A stretch of DNA of 64,000 nt from Mycobacterium sp. ITM-2016-00318. GTDB taxonomy: Bacteria; Actinomycetota; Actinomycetes; Mycobacteriales; Mycobacteriaceae. How positions within the stretch are numbered: position 1 is the stretch's first letter; every line of letters begins with the position of its first letter. Positions 55,069-63,067 of the stretch are shown in pieces. Position numbers and translations under genes: made by a program. The stretch spans positions 124,001-188,000 of the forward strand of contig NZ_CP134400.1 in NCBI RefSeq assembly GCF_002968285.2, given 5' to 3'. The notes below the pieces were generated by a model. The model saw only the letters and a list, made by a program, of their open reading frames with translations. It was not told where the DNA came from and ran no database searches.

Positions 55069-56145
55069 CTACGAGTCCGGTCGGGGGTCGTCGAGTGCGG
55101 CATCGGGGTCGACGTCCTTCTCGGTGCGGAACATGAAGAAGAACACCACCCACCCGATCGCCGCGATGAAGATCCAGCTGACCAGACGGTAGATCAACAT
55201 CGCCGAGATCGCCGAGGCCAGCGTCATCCCGCTGGACACCAGACCGGGCACGAGCACCGCCTCCACGACCAGCAATCCGCCGGGCATCAGGGGGATCGAT
55301 CCCACCGCGCGCGCCGCCGCGTAGGCAACCGTTAGGCCGGCGAGCGACGGCTTGCCGCCTGCGGCGTACGCGGCGAACGCCAGGCACGCCACGTCGGCGA
55401 TCCAGTTGAACAGCGACCAGCTGAACGCGAGGGTGAGGTCGCGGCGGCTGAGGCTGACCGACTCCAACTGGTGGAGATGCTCGCGCCAGGTGGCCACACC
55501 GGTGTCGGCGGGCTTCCCGCGCAACGAGTTGAACCACGACAGCACCTTGACCCCGATGCCGTCGATGAGGTCGGGCCGCGACGCGACGGCCTGCGCCAGC
55601 AGTAGCAGCGCGACGAACCCGCCGAGTGTGAAGATAAGCGACAGAGGGTTTTTCGAGGCGCCGAGCATGAAGGCGCCGCCAAGGCCGAGCAATGCCAGCC
55701 CGACGACCTGCAGCACGCCGGACATCACCAGCTGCCAGGACGCCACCACCGGCGAGGCGCCCCACATCCGCTGCTGGCGGTACATGAACGTGGCCGAGAG
55801 CACCGGGCCGCCCGGCATCGTCGTCGACAGCGCGTTGCCCGCGTAGAACGCGGCCTCCGAGCGCCACTGGTGCACCTCGACGCCTGCCGACCTCAGCAGG
55901 GTGCGCTGAATCTGGGCGAAGCTGTGCATGGACGCCATCGCCGCGAGCACCGCGGCGAGCACCCACAGCCACTTGGCCGCGTAGAGGCTGTGAAATGCCT
56001 TGGCCAGTTGGTCCCACACAAGGGTGACCTCGACCGTCAACACCACCACCGCGACGCCGATGATCACCCACCGCAGCCACCAGTACTTGCCGCGGGTGGA
56101 TCCCTCTTGGCTGCGGGCGTCGTTCGCCTGCGCGTCGTGGGACAC
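55069..56145 (-). CDS. Lysylphosphatidylglycerol-synthase-type membrane protein (Rv0204c-like)
   Basis: 358 residues, about eight helices, of the UPF0104/LPG synthetase transmembrane family: NALSTTMPGGPVLSATFMYR is the family signature and AAARAVGSIPLMPGGLLVVEA the second. Members move or flip lipids across the inner membrane; this one has no catalytic synthase domain. It matches Rv0204c by order (mmpL11 region to mmpL3 region). GTG start. It lies 11 bases upstream of the M23 gene, all running leftwards, so the three genes form an operon. It is divergent from the AI-2E-type gene. Confidence 0.88.
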   Translation of the reverse strand: MSHDAQANDARSQEGSTRGKYWWLRWVIIGVAVVVLTVEVTLVWDQLAKAFHSLYAAKWLWVLAAVLAAMASMHSFAQIQRTLLRSAGVEVHQWRSEAAFYAGNALSTTMPGGPVLSATFMYRQQRMWGASPVVASWQLVMSGVLQVVGLALLGLGGAFMLGASKNPLSLIFTLGGFVALLLLAQAVASRPDLIDGIGVKVLSWFNSLRGKPADTGVATWREHLHQLESVSLSRRDLTLAFSWSLFNWIADVACLAFAAYAAGGKPSLAGLTVAYAAARAVGSIPLMPGGLLVVEAVLVPGLVSSGMTLASAISAMLIYRLVSWIFIAAIGWVVFFFMFRTEKDVDPDAALDDPRPDS

Positions 56146-56195
56146 GCTCTACAGGGTAAAGGTTTGCCCCTCCGACCGGCGGTTACGCTACCGGC

Positions 56196-57353
56196 ATGGC
56201 CGCCACTGGATTTGCCGCTTCGGTTCATGATGATGCGGTACCTCCGCTGATCCGCAAGGCGGCGGCGTGGGCCTGGCGCCTGCTGGCGATCATCGCGCTC
56301 GCGGTGGCGCTACTGTGGGTGGTGCGGCGCCTCGAGGTCATCGTCGTTCCGGTCGCGCTTGCGTTGATGGTCAGCGCCCTGATGATCCCGGCCGTCGACT
56401 TCCTGGACCGCCGCGGCGCACCCCGGGGCGGTGCGGTCGCGCTGGTCCTGCTGACCGGGATGGCCATCGTCGGCGGCGTGCTCGCATTCGTCATCAGCCA
56501 GTTCGTCACCGGCGTGCCCGGCCTCGTCGACCAGGTCACCCAGTCGATCGAGAGCACCCGCACCTGGCTGATCGAGGGACCCCTTCACCTGAGCAGGGAT
56601 CAGATCAACAACGCGGGCAACTCGGCCATCGAGGCGATCCGCAACAACCAGGAGAAGGTGACCAGCGGGGCGCTGTCGACGGCGGCCACCGTAACCGAGA
56701 TCGTCACGGGCGCCCTGCTCACGCTGTTCACGGTCATCTTCTTCCTGCACGGCGGCCGCAACATCTGGCAGTTCGTCACCAAGATCTTCCCGGAGAACGT
56801 CCGCGACCGGGTGCGCGACGCGGGCAGCGCCGGCTTCCACTCCCTGATCGGGTATGTGCGTGCCACGTTTCTGGTGGCCCTGGTCGACGCCATCGGCATC
56901 GGCACCGGTCTGGCGATCATGGCGGTCCCGCTTGCGCTTCCGTTGGCGTCGCTGGTCTTCCTCGGTGCGTTCATCCCGTTGATCGGTGCCGTCATCGCCG
57001 GCTTCCTCGCCGTCGTCGTCGCGCTGCTCGCCAAGGGGTTCGTCTACGCGCTGATCACGCTGGCGCTCATCATCGCCGTGCAGCAATTGGAAGGCCATGT
57101 GCTGCAACCGCTCGTGATGGGCCGGGCGGTGTCGGTGCATCCGCTTGCGGTGGTGCTGGCGATCGCCGCGGGCAGCGTGCTGGCCGGAATCGTCGGCGCG
57201 CTTCTGGCCGTGCCGATCGTGGCCTTCCTCAACAGCGCGATCCGGGTGCTTGTCGCCAGCGCGCCCGAAGCCGAAATCGAGGCGCAGAGGGCGGAGAGCG
57301 GAAAGGTCATCGAGGCTGAACCCGACGACGTGGGAACCGCCGCCACGAGCTAG
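56196..57353 (+). CDS. AI-2E family transporter (Rv0205-like)
   Basis: 385 residues with about eight helices of the AI-2E/PerM fold. Signatures: [19 protein letters not shown] at the start, a long extracytoplasmic helical loop ([18 protein letters not shown]), then [22 protein letters not shown] and [17 protein letters not shown], the family hallmark. Members export or exchange small molecules, and some are Na/H or peptide transporters; substrate unknown here. It stands between Rv0204c-like and mmpL3 and converges on mmpL3 with 15 bases between stops. No terminator-like hairpin fits that gap. Confidence 0.9.
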   Translation: MAATGFAASVHDDAVPPLIRKAAAWAWRLLAIIALAVALLWVVRRLEVIVVPVALALMVSALMIPAVDFLDRRGAPRGGAVALVLLTGMAIVGGVLAFVISQFVTGVPGLVDQVTQSIESTRTWLIEGPLHLSRDQINNAGNSAIEAIRNNQEKVTSGALSTAATVTEIVTGALLTLFTVIFFLHGGRNIWQFVTKIFPENVRDRVRDAGSAGFHSLIGYVRATFLVALVDAIGIGTGLAIMAVPLALPLASLVFLGAFIPLIGAVIAGFLAVVVALLAKGFVYALITLALIIAVQQLEGHVLQPLVMGRAVSVHPLAVVLAIAAGSVLAGIVGALLAVPIVAFLNSAIRVLVASAPEAEIEAQRAESGKVIEAEPDDVGTAATS

Positions 57354-57368
57354 TGGTCCACCTAGGGG

Positions 57369-60311
57369 CTAGTGGCCGCGGCCTTCCCTGCGCAACAGCT
57401 CGGCGGCGCTGACACCGCCGTTGACACCGCGACGCGTGCTTTCTTCCTCGGCCTGCTGCGCGGTCAGCTTCTCTGTCGCCTCGGGATCTTGCGGCGCCTG
57501 GGCGGGGATCGCGGTCGTCGGATCGGCCCCGCCGTTGGAGGGGCGACTGGTGCGTGGACCCTGCGGCGTGGGAATCGCGGTGGTGGGCTCCGCGCTCGGC
57601 TGCTGCGGGGGCTGCCTCGGTACGGGCTTGGCGGCGGCGGGGCCGGTCCCGCGAAGTTCTCCGAGCCAGGACTCGATCTCGCGATCCTCGCGTACCGGCG
57701 GCGGCGGGGTCGGGCGTCTGCGCGCAGGGGCGGGATTGGTGTTGTTCACCGGGTTGCGGGGCTTGCGGGCGGCGGCGGGCATCCGCGTGGTCTGCGGCTC
57801 GCCCGCCGGGGTGGCCCGCGGCGTGCGCATCCTGGTGGTCCCGGCCACCGACGGAGCATTGGTGGCCGCCGGTGCGGTCGGGATGCGCGTCGTCGCGGCG
57901 CTCGGCCGTGACTTGCCCTCGACCGCGGGATGGCTGGGGTCGTGCGGCGGCCTCGGCCGCGGCGGCAGCGGTGCGCCGGCGCCGACCAGCGCCTCGTCCG
58001 GCTCGTGGACGGTCGGCCGCTTTCGTTCGTCGGGCAGTTCGGTCTCACCGAGGCCGAGCCGCTCCTGGAGCCGCTTCATCCACTTCGGGGCCCACCAGCA
58101 GTCGTCGCCGAGCAGCTTCATCACCGCGGGCACGAGGAACATGCGAATCACGGTGGCGTCCAACAGAAGTGCGATCAGCAGACCGAACGCGAGGTACTTC
58201 ATCATCACGAGGTCGGAGAACGCGAAGGCGCCCGCGACGACCGCGAGGATCAACGCAGCGCCGGTGATCAGCCGGCCAGTGGTGGCCGTACCGATGCGAA
58301 TGGCCTCGGCGGTGGACATGCCGCGCTCGCGGGCCTCCACCATGCGCGAGACCAGGAACACCTCGTAGTCGGTGGACAGGCCCCAGATGATCGCGATGAT
58401 CATGCCGATCATCGGCGCCATCAGCGGCTGCGGCGTGTAGTTCATTAGGTCGGCACCGTGCCCGTCGACGAACATCCACGTGAGCACGCCCATCGTGGAG
58501 CCGAGGGTCAGCGCGCTCATCACCGCCGCCTTGATGGGCAGCACGACCGACCCGAACGCCAGGAACATCAGGATGGTGGTGGTGACGATGAGGACGGCGA
58601 CCATCATCGGCAGCTTGTCGAACAGGCTGTGAATACTGTCCTGCTCCAGCGCGGGCGTGCCGCCGATGGACATGCTGATGCCGTGGGGCGGCGGTATCGC
58701 GCGCAGTTCCTCGATCTTCTCGGCGGCGTCGTTGCGGTTCTCCAGACCGTTCTGGATCACATGAACCGACGGGTCCTTGGACGCTCCGTCGAGAAAGGGC
58801 CGTTCCTGCCACATCTTCGACGGGTCGTTGTTGGGGTCGATGAAGCCCGGGATCTGCATCGCCTTGTTGCGCACCTCGGCGATCTGCGCATCGGTGACCG
58901 GTTGACCGTCGTCGTTTTCCATCACGATGGTCAGCGGCTCGGTGCGGAACCCGGGGAACGTCTTGTCGAACTGCTCCTGCGCCTGGCGCACGTTGTTGTC
59001 CGGCGGCAGGTACTTCTCGCTGATGCCGCCGAGCGACAGCTGGCCCAGCGGGATGATCAGCAGGATCATCACGATGATGATCGGCGCGGCGAACGCGATG
59101 GGCCGCTTCATCACCCGGTTGACGAGCTTGCCCCAGAAGCCCTGCTCGACCTCTTCGCGCGTCTTGGTCTTCTGCGTCTTCTCGGCGAACCAGTCGATGA
59201 TCCGCCGGGAGAACGACCAGTTCCGCAGGAACGGCACCCGGAGCAGCGTGCGCACGCCGAGCGCGTCGATATTGGGTCCGACGATGGCGAGCGCACCCGC
59301 GAGCACGGTGATCGACAGCAGCGCGGACAGCACGACCGTGGCGATGATCGCGTAGGTGATGGACTTCAGGAAGGTCTGCGGGAACAGCAGCAGCGGAAGC
59401 GCCGACGCCACGATGATCACCGCGGAGAACGTGATCGTGCGGCCCGACGTCATCATCGTTCGACGGAGGGCGGCTTCGGTGTCGTAACCCTCGGCGATCT
59501 CCTCCCGGAACCGGCTCACGATGTAGAGCCCGAAGTCGATCGCGATGCCGAGCCCGACCAGCGTCACCACCGGTTGGGCGAAGAAGTGCACCGGGATGAA
59601 CTCGGCCAGCAGACGGATGATGCCAAGGGACCCGGCGATGGTCAGGCCGCCGACGATCATCGGAAGGCTGGCCGCGATGACGCCGCCGAACACGAAGAAC
59701 AGCACGACCATGACCAGCGGCACACCGAGTAGCTCACCGCGCTGCTGGTCCTCGCCGATGGTGCCGGTCAGCTCGCTGGCCAGCGGCTGCAGGCCGGCTT
59801 GCTGGACGTCGACGCCGGGGATGTTCAGCGCTTCGGAGACGGTCGTGCCGTCTTCGCCGACGTTCTTGTTGTAGTTGGTCAGGATCGTGTCGTCGTTGTC
59901 ACCCTTGAGCTGGATCGACATGAACGCGTGCTGCTTGTCGGCATCGGCCATGTTGGTGAGCACTTCTGGGCTCTTGAAGTAGCCGATCGAGCGCAGGACC
60001 TGGTCGGGGTGGTTCTTCTCGACCTCGGCCAGGTTGTCCAGGATCTTCTTCCGGAAGGCCGGATCGTCGACCGTCTTGCCCTCGGGCGCGGTGTAGATCC
60101 CGATGATGTGGCCCGACGTGTCGCGGCCATACGCTTTATCCGACACGACAGAGGCATGCACCGACTGGCTGCCCTCGTCGTAGAACCCGCTCTGAGTGAC
60201 GTGCTGGCCCAGGCTGATGCCGTAGACGCCGCCGCCAAGGCACAGTGCGACCATCACACCGATCACGATGTATCGGTAGCGGAAGACCGTACGGCCCCAC
60301 CAGGCGAACAC
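57369..60311 (-). CDS. mmpL3: Trehalose monomycolate flippase MmpL3
   Basis: 980 residues. GTG start with AGGAG 5-7 bases upstream. RND fold with twelve helices to about residue 750 and a long Pro/Arg/Thr tail (about 760-980) ending in ELLRREGRGH, the conserved extreme C-terminus. It exports trehalose monomycolate to build the mycomembrane and is essential in mycobacteria, the target of SQ109-type drugs. Second relay pair Asp648-Tyr649 (GLSTDYEVF) is intact. In the first, GIAIDFGLYIVSR has Asp259 followed by Phe260 where the family has Tyr (DYGLF), and Tyr263 where it has Phe. It is slightly longer than in M. tuberculosis. Confidence 0.97.
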   Translation of the reverse strand: MFAWWGRTVFRYRYIVIGVMVALCLGGGVYGISLGQHVTQSGFYDEGSQSVHASVVSDKAYGRDTSGHIIGIYTAPEGKTVDDPAFRKKILDNLAEVEKNHPDQVLRSIGYFKSPEVLTNMADADKQHAFMSIQLKGDNDDTILTNYNKNVGEDGTTVSEALNIPGVDVQQAGLQPLASELTGTIGEDQQRGELLGVPLVMVVLFFVFGGVIAASLPMIVGGLTIAGSLGIIRLLAEFIPVHFFAQPVVTLVGLGIAIDFGLYIVSRFREEIAEGYDTEAALRRTMMTSGRTITFSAVIIVASALPLLLFPQTFLKSITYAIIATVVLSALLSITVLAGALAIVGPNIDALGVRTLLRVPFLRNWSFSRRIIDWFAEKTQKTKTREEVEQGFWGKLVNRVMKRPIAFAAPIIIVMILLIIPLGQLSLGGISEKYLPPDNNVRQAQEQFDKTFPGFRTEPLTIVMENDDGQPVTDAQIAEVRNKAMQIPGFIDPNNDPSKMWQERPFLDGASKDPSVHVIQNGLENRNDAAEKIEELRAIPPPHGISMSIGGTPALEQDSIHSLFDKLPMMVAVLIVTTTILMFLAFGSVVLPIKAAVMSALTLGSTMGVLTWMFVDGHGADLMNYTPQPLMAPMIGMIIAIIWGLSTDYEVFLVSRMVEARERGMSTAEAIRIGTATTGRLITGAALILAVVAGAFAFSDLVMMKYLAFGLLIALLLDATVIRMFLVPAVMKLLGDDCWWAPKWMKRLQERLGLGETELPDERKRPTVHEPDEALVGAGAPLPPRPRPPHDPSHPAVEGKSRPSAATTRIPTAPAATNAPSVAGTTRMRTPRATPAGEPQTTRMPAAARKPRNPVNNTNPAPARRRPTPPPPVREDREIESWLGELRGTGPAAAKPVPRQPPQQPSAEPTTAIPTPQGPRTSRPSNGGADPTTAIPAQAPQDPEATEKLTAQQAEEESTRRGVNGGVSAAELLRREGRGH

Positions 60312-60334
60312 CTAAGCTCCTAACTCACAAAGTC

Positions 60335-60340
60335 TCTATA
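60335..60340 (-). promoter_or_regulatory. Possible -10 element of an mmpL3 promoter
   Basis: On the minus strand TATAGA lies 24-29 bases before the mmpL3 GTG, in the 53-base gap behind the NYN gene. It resembles a housekeeping (SigA-type) -10. No convincing -35 is seen at the expected distance, so mmpL3 may also be read from upstream transcription. Confidence 0.3.
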
Positions 60341-60364
60341 CGCGCCGTGCGCTGGTTCTATTGT

Positions 60365-61060
60365 TCACACACGCGAGGTCAGTAGCGAGGACAGCGGCCG
60401 GAATGGCTGCAGCCAGGCCCCTTGCTCGGGCAGCGAATCTAGGCCGATTCGCGGTAGCGGTTCTCGGAACACACCCGGAATGTCTTCCAGGTCGACGAAC
60501 TCCAAAGTATCCGAGGCTAGCGCCCAACTCGCATGTTCGCGAAATCCGAGCACCTGAACAGGGGTTCCGGCACGGGCGATGTCCTCCAGCGGCTGACGAA
60601 AAGCCTGTCCGTCAGCCGAGGCGACCAGCAGCCCGGCCAGCCCCTCGCCGCGGCGAAGGGCGATGTGATCGAGCATGTCGACGTCGACGTCGCTGTCTTC
60701 GTCGATCTTGGGTTTCGCGAAAACCGCGAATCCCACGTTGCGCAGCGCCTCGACCCATGGCCGGACCACGTCGGCGCTGCCGGGGGCGATATTGGTGAAG
60801 ACGGTGGCCTCGGGCTCGAGCGTCGTGCCGTCGCCATCGGAAGCGTCGTTGTTCCTCGCCTGCGCGGCCGACAAGTCGGCCGTGCGGGCCAGCAGCCAGC
60901 GGCCCAGCGCGTCGAACCGGGGCCGGTGTGCGGCGGTCGGGCGGCCGCCGAGGATGGCGCCCAGGCCCATGTCGAGGTTGGGCGCGTCCCACACCAGCAG
61001 GACGCGTGACGTGCCCGGCGACACCTTCGGCGCCTCGACGATTTCCTCGGTGATGCTCAT
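60365..61060 (-). CDS. NYN domain protein (Rv0207c-like)
   Basis: 231 residues. NYN (PIN-like nuclease) domain with LVWDAPNLDMGLG at the start (Asp as first metal ligand), KPKIDEDSDVDVDMLDHIAL (acidic cluster) and LLVASADGQAFRQPL, where Asp is the next ligand. The set is consistent with a metal-dependent RNase. ATG at 61060 is used because GGGAGA lies 10 bases upstream; ATG at 61069 would leave almost no spacing. It follows trmB, overlapping or abutting it, and precedes mmpL3, the Rv0206c-Rv0208c order. Confidence 0.87.
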   Translation of the reverse strand: MSITEEIVEAPKVSPGTSRVLLVWDAPNLDMGLGAILGGRPTAAHRPRFDALGRWLLARTADLSAAQARNNDASDGDGTTLEPEATVFTNIAPGSADVVRPWVEALRNVGFAVFAKPKIDEDSDVDVDMLDHIALRRGEGLAGLLVASADGQAFRQPLEDIARAGTPVQVLGFREHASWALASDTLEFVDLEDIPGVFREPLPRIGLDSLPEQGAWLQPFRPLSSLLTSRV

Positions 61061-61062
61061 GG

Positions 61063-61806
61063 TCAGCATTTCTCCCAGAGCAGTTCAGCGACCGCACTGT
61101 CGGCGTCGTGCGCTTTCGACTCGTATTTGGTGATCGGTCGCGCCACCGAGATGGGCAGCCAGTCTTCTGAACCCTCTCCGCTCCTCGCGTGCGCGGCGTG
61201 AACGCGGCGCAACCGGGGTTCGGCGTCGCCGACCTCGGCGATGTGGTCTGCGTAGCCGGCATGGTCGGTCGCGACGTGCAGGACACCGCCGGGCCGCAGC
61301 CGGTCGGCGATCAGCGCGACGGTGTCGGGTTGCAGAAGCCTGCGCTTGTGATGGCGGGCCTTGGGCCACGGATCGGGGAAGAACACCCGCACACCGGTCA
61401 GCGACCCCGGTCCGAACATGTGCTCCAACACGTCGACTCCGTCGCCGCGGACCAGACGGATGTTGGACACCGGATCCGTTTCGGCCGACCGGTCGATCGC
61501 ACTGAGCAGCTGCGCCAACCCGCGTCGGTAGACCTCGACGGCCACCACGTCGATATCCGGCTCAGCCTTGGCCATCGCCAATGTCGACGTGCCGGTTCCG
61601 CAGCCGATCTCCAGCACCAGCGGCGCCGATCGGCCGAACCACGTCGTGGTGTCGAGCAGCCCCGCGGGCCCGTCCTCGGAGCGCGCGTGCGTACCGAGCT
61701 CGGGCCAACGCCGGTCCCACGTCTGCTGCTGAGCGCTGGAGACGGCGGATCGCCGGGACCGGTAGGCCGTGACCCGGGGATGCAGATGCGATGCGGTTCG
61801 AGTCAT
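61063..61806 (-). CDS. trmB: tRNA (guanine-N7-)-methyltransferase
   Basis: 247 residues. SAM motif LVLEIGCGTGTSTLAMA at about 64-80, acidic VAVEVYRRG, and the TrmB signature FFPDPWPKARHHKRRLLQP, which binds tRNA and is diagnostic. It methylates G46 of tRNA. ATG at 61806 (MTRTASHLHP) is chosen; the frame stays open far upstream but there it is antisense to the neighbouring gene and not coding. Open sequence in another frame just upstream (MHAQRWGVGLP) looks like the N-terminus I recall from M. tuberculosis TrmB, so the N-terminus may have shifted. Divergent from the NTPase-like pair. Confidence 0.93.
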   Translation of the reverse strand: MTRTASHLHPRVTAYRSRRSAVSSAQQQTWDRRWPELGTHARSEDGPAGLLDTTTWFGRSAPLVLEIGCGTGTSTLAMAKAEPDIDVVAVEVYRRGLAQLLSAIDRSAETDPVSNIRLVRGDGVDVLEHMFGPGSLTGVRVFFPDPWPKARHHKRRLLQPDTVALIADRLRPGGVLHVATDHAGYADHIAEVGDAEPRLRRVHAAHARSGEGSEDWLPISVARPITKYESKAHDADSAVAELLWEKC

Positions 61807-62041
61807 CGCCGCCTCTCGAAGGACGGCAGTCCGACACCCCAGCGCTGCGCGTGCATCCGTCCATGGTCGCGCATCGATGTCCGGGAACCCGCACCGTGGT
61901 GCAATTTGATACCCAACAGTTGCCTTCTTTTCGATCCGCCCAAACTCACACGTGGGCGCAAATGTGCGAGCCATCGCCACCCATTCGTCGCTTTCGGCGC
62001 GCGGGGCCACCGAAACAAGCGCTCGCGGAGGGGCCGTGGAG

Positions 62042-63067
62042 ATGCCACCATTTGCGGTGGGGGGCAGAAACGTGCGCGAGAAGGCGATAAGGGAAGGCCA
62101 CGAGATTTTCACCAACGAGCTGACGCGGTTCGCGCGACGCGCAGGTGACGTGCGGATAACGGCGCTCATCGCGCAGCTCCGCGGGCCACTGCGGGTCGCG
62201 GTCCTCGGCCGCGACGGGGTGGGGCGTGCAACGGTGGCTGCCGCGCTCGCCGACGCTGGGCTGATCGTCTCCGACGACAACGCCGAGGTGTCGGTCGTGG
62301 TGGTGGCCGAGACGCTGAAACCGGAGGACCGGGCGATGCTGGGCGCGGTTCCGTCGCTGCTTGTGCTCAACAAGGCCGACCTCGCAGGCTTCGGCGCGGG
62401 CGGCCCGATCGCGGTCGCCGACCGGCGGGCGGCCGAGCTCCAGGCGATGACCGGGGTGCCCACGGTCTCGATGGTGGGCCTGCTGGCCGCCGCCACAGTC
62501 GACGAGGAACTGGTCGCGGCACTTCGCGTGCTGACCGTCGAGCCCGTCGATCTGATGTCGGTTGACGGCTTTCTGGCGGCCAACCACAGCCTGGCCCGCG
62601 ACGTGCGCGAGCGACTGCTGGACACCCTCGACCTGTTCGGCATCGCCCACGGTGTCCTCGCGCTGCGACAGGGCGCCGAAGCCGCGGCGCTGCCCGCCGT
62701 GCTTCGTCGGCTCAGCCAGGTCGATCGGGTGATGGCGCGGCTGGCGGCGGTCGGCGCGGAGGCGAGGTACCGGCGGCTGCACGCGGCCCTGGTGACGCTG
62801 CGCACGATGGCGGTGGACGGCGCGCCCGGCATGGCCGAGTTCCTGTCCGGCGACGACGCCGTCATTGCGACGATGGCAGCCGCCGTCGACGTGGTGGAGG
62901 CAGCGGGCCTGACCGTCGACGACGGCGACGACCCGTCGGCCCATCTGCGGCGCGCTCTGCATTGGCACCGCTACAGCCGGGGACCTGTCAGCCACCTCCA
63001 CGGGCGTTGCGCAGCGGACATCTGCCGCGGCTCGCTGAGGCTGCTGCAACGGGCGGAAGCGCGGTGA
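62042..63067 (+). CDS. NTPase-like protein with degenerate P-loop (Rv0209-like)
   Basis: 341 residues from ATG at 62042; GTG at 61952 would add 30 residues, and the true start is not fixed. The first half is a GTPase-type fold: strand and loop VAVLGRDGVGRATVAAAL (56-64 region) where the P-loop would be, and LVLNKADLAG (Asn110-Asp113), a good G4 motif. In the P-loop the usual Lys is Arg and the Ser/Thr is Ala, so nucleotide binding may be weak or altered. The second half is helical (LTVEPVDLMSVDGFLAANHS and on). It is followed by a second, related protein with a GTGA overlap, so they form a pair, probably acting together. Confidence 0.82.
   Translation: MPPFAVGGRNVREKAIREGHEIFTNELTRFARRAGDVRITALIAQLRGPLRVAVLGRDGVGRATVAAALADAGLIVSDDNAEVSVVVVAETLKPEDRAMLGAVPSLLVLNKADLAGFGAGGPIAVADRRAAELQAMTGVPTVSMVGLLAAATVDEELVAALRVLTVEPVDLMSVDGFLAANHSLARDVRERLLDTLDLFGIAHGVLALRQGAEAAALPAVLRRLSQVDRVMARLAAVGAEARYRRLHAALVTLRTMAVDGAPGMAEFLSGDDAVIATMAAAVDVVEAAGLTVDDGDDPSAHLRRALHWHRYSRGPVSHLHGRCAADICRGSLRLLQRAEAR

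Noticed and set aside
55058..56080. Upstream extension of the M23 lipoprotein frame to 750 codons
   Set aside because: The extra part is antisense-frame sequence over the Rv0204c-like gene; the AGGAG and lipobox at 55057 define the true start.
57354..57368. GTGG-T-CCAC as a terminator between the AI-2E-type gene and mmpL3
   Set aside because: Only four base pairs around a single base, not a stable hairpin.
61807..62865. Upstream extension of the trmB frame to 600 codons
   Set aside because: Ser/Ala/Arg low-complexity sequence lying antisense to the NTPase-like gene, with no TrmB homology.
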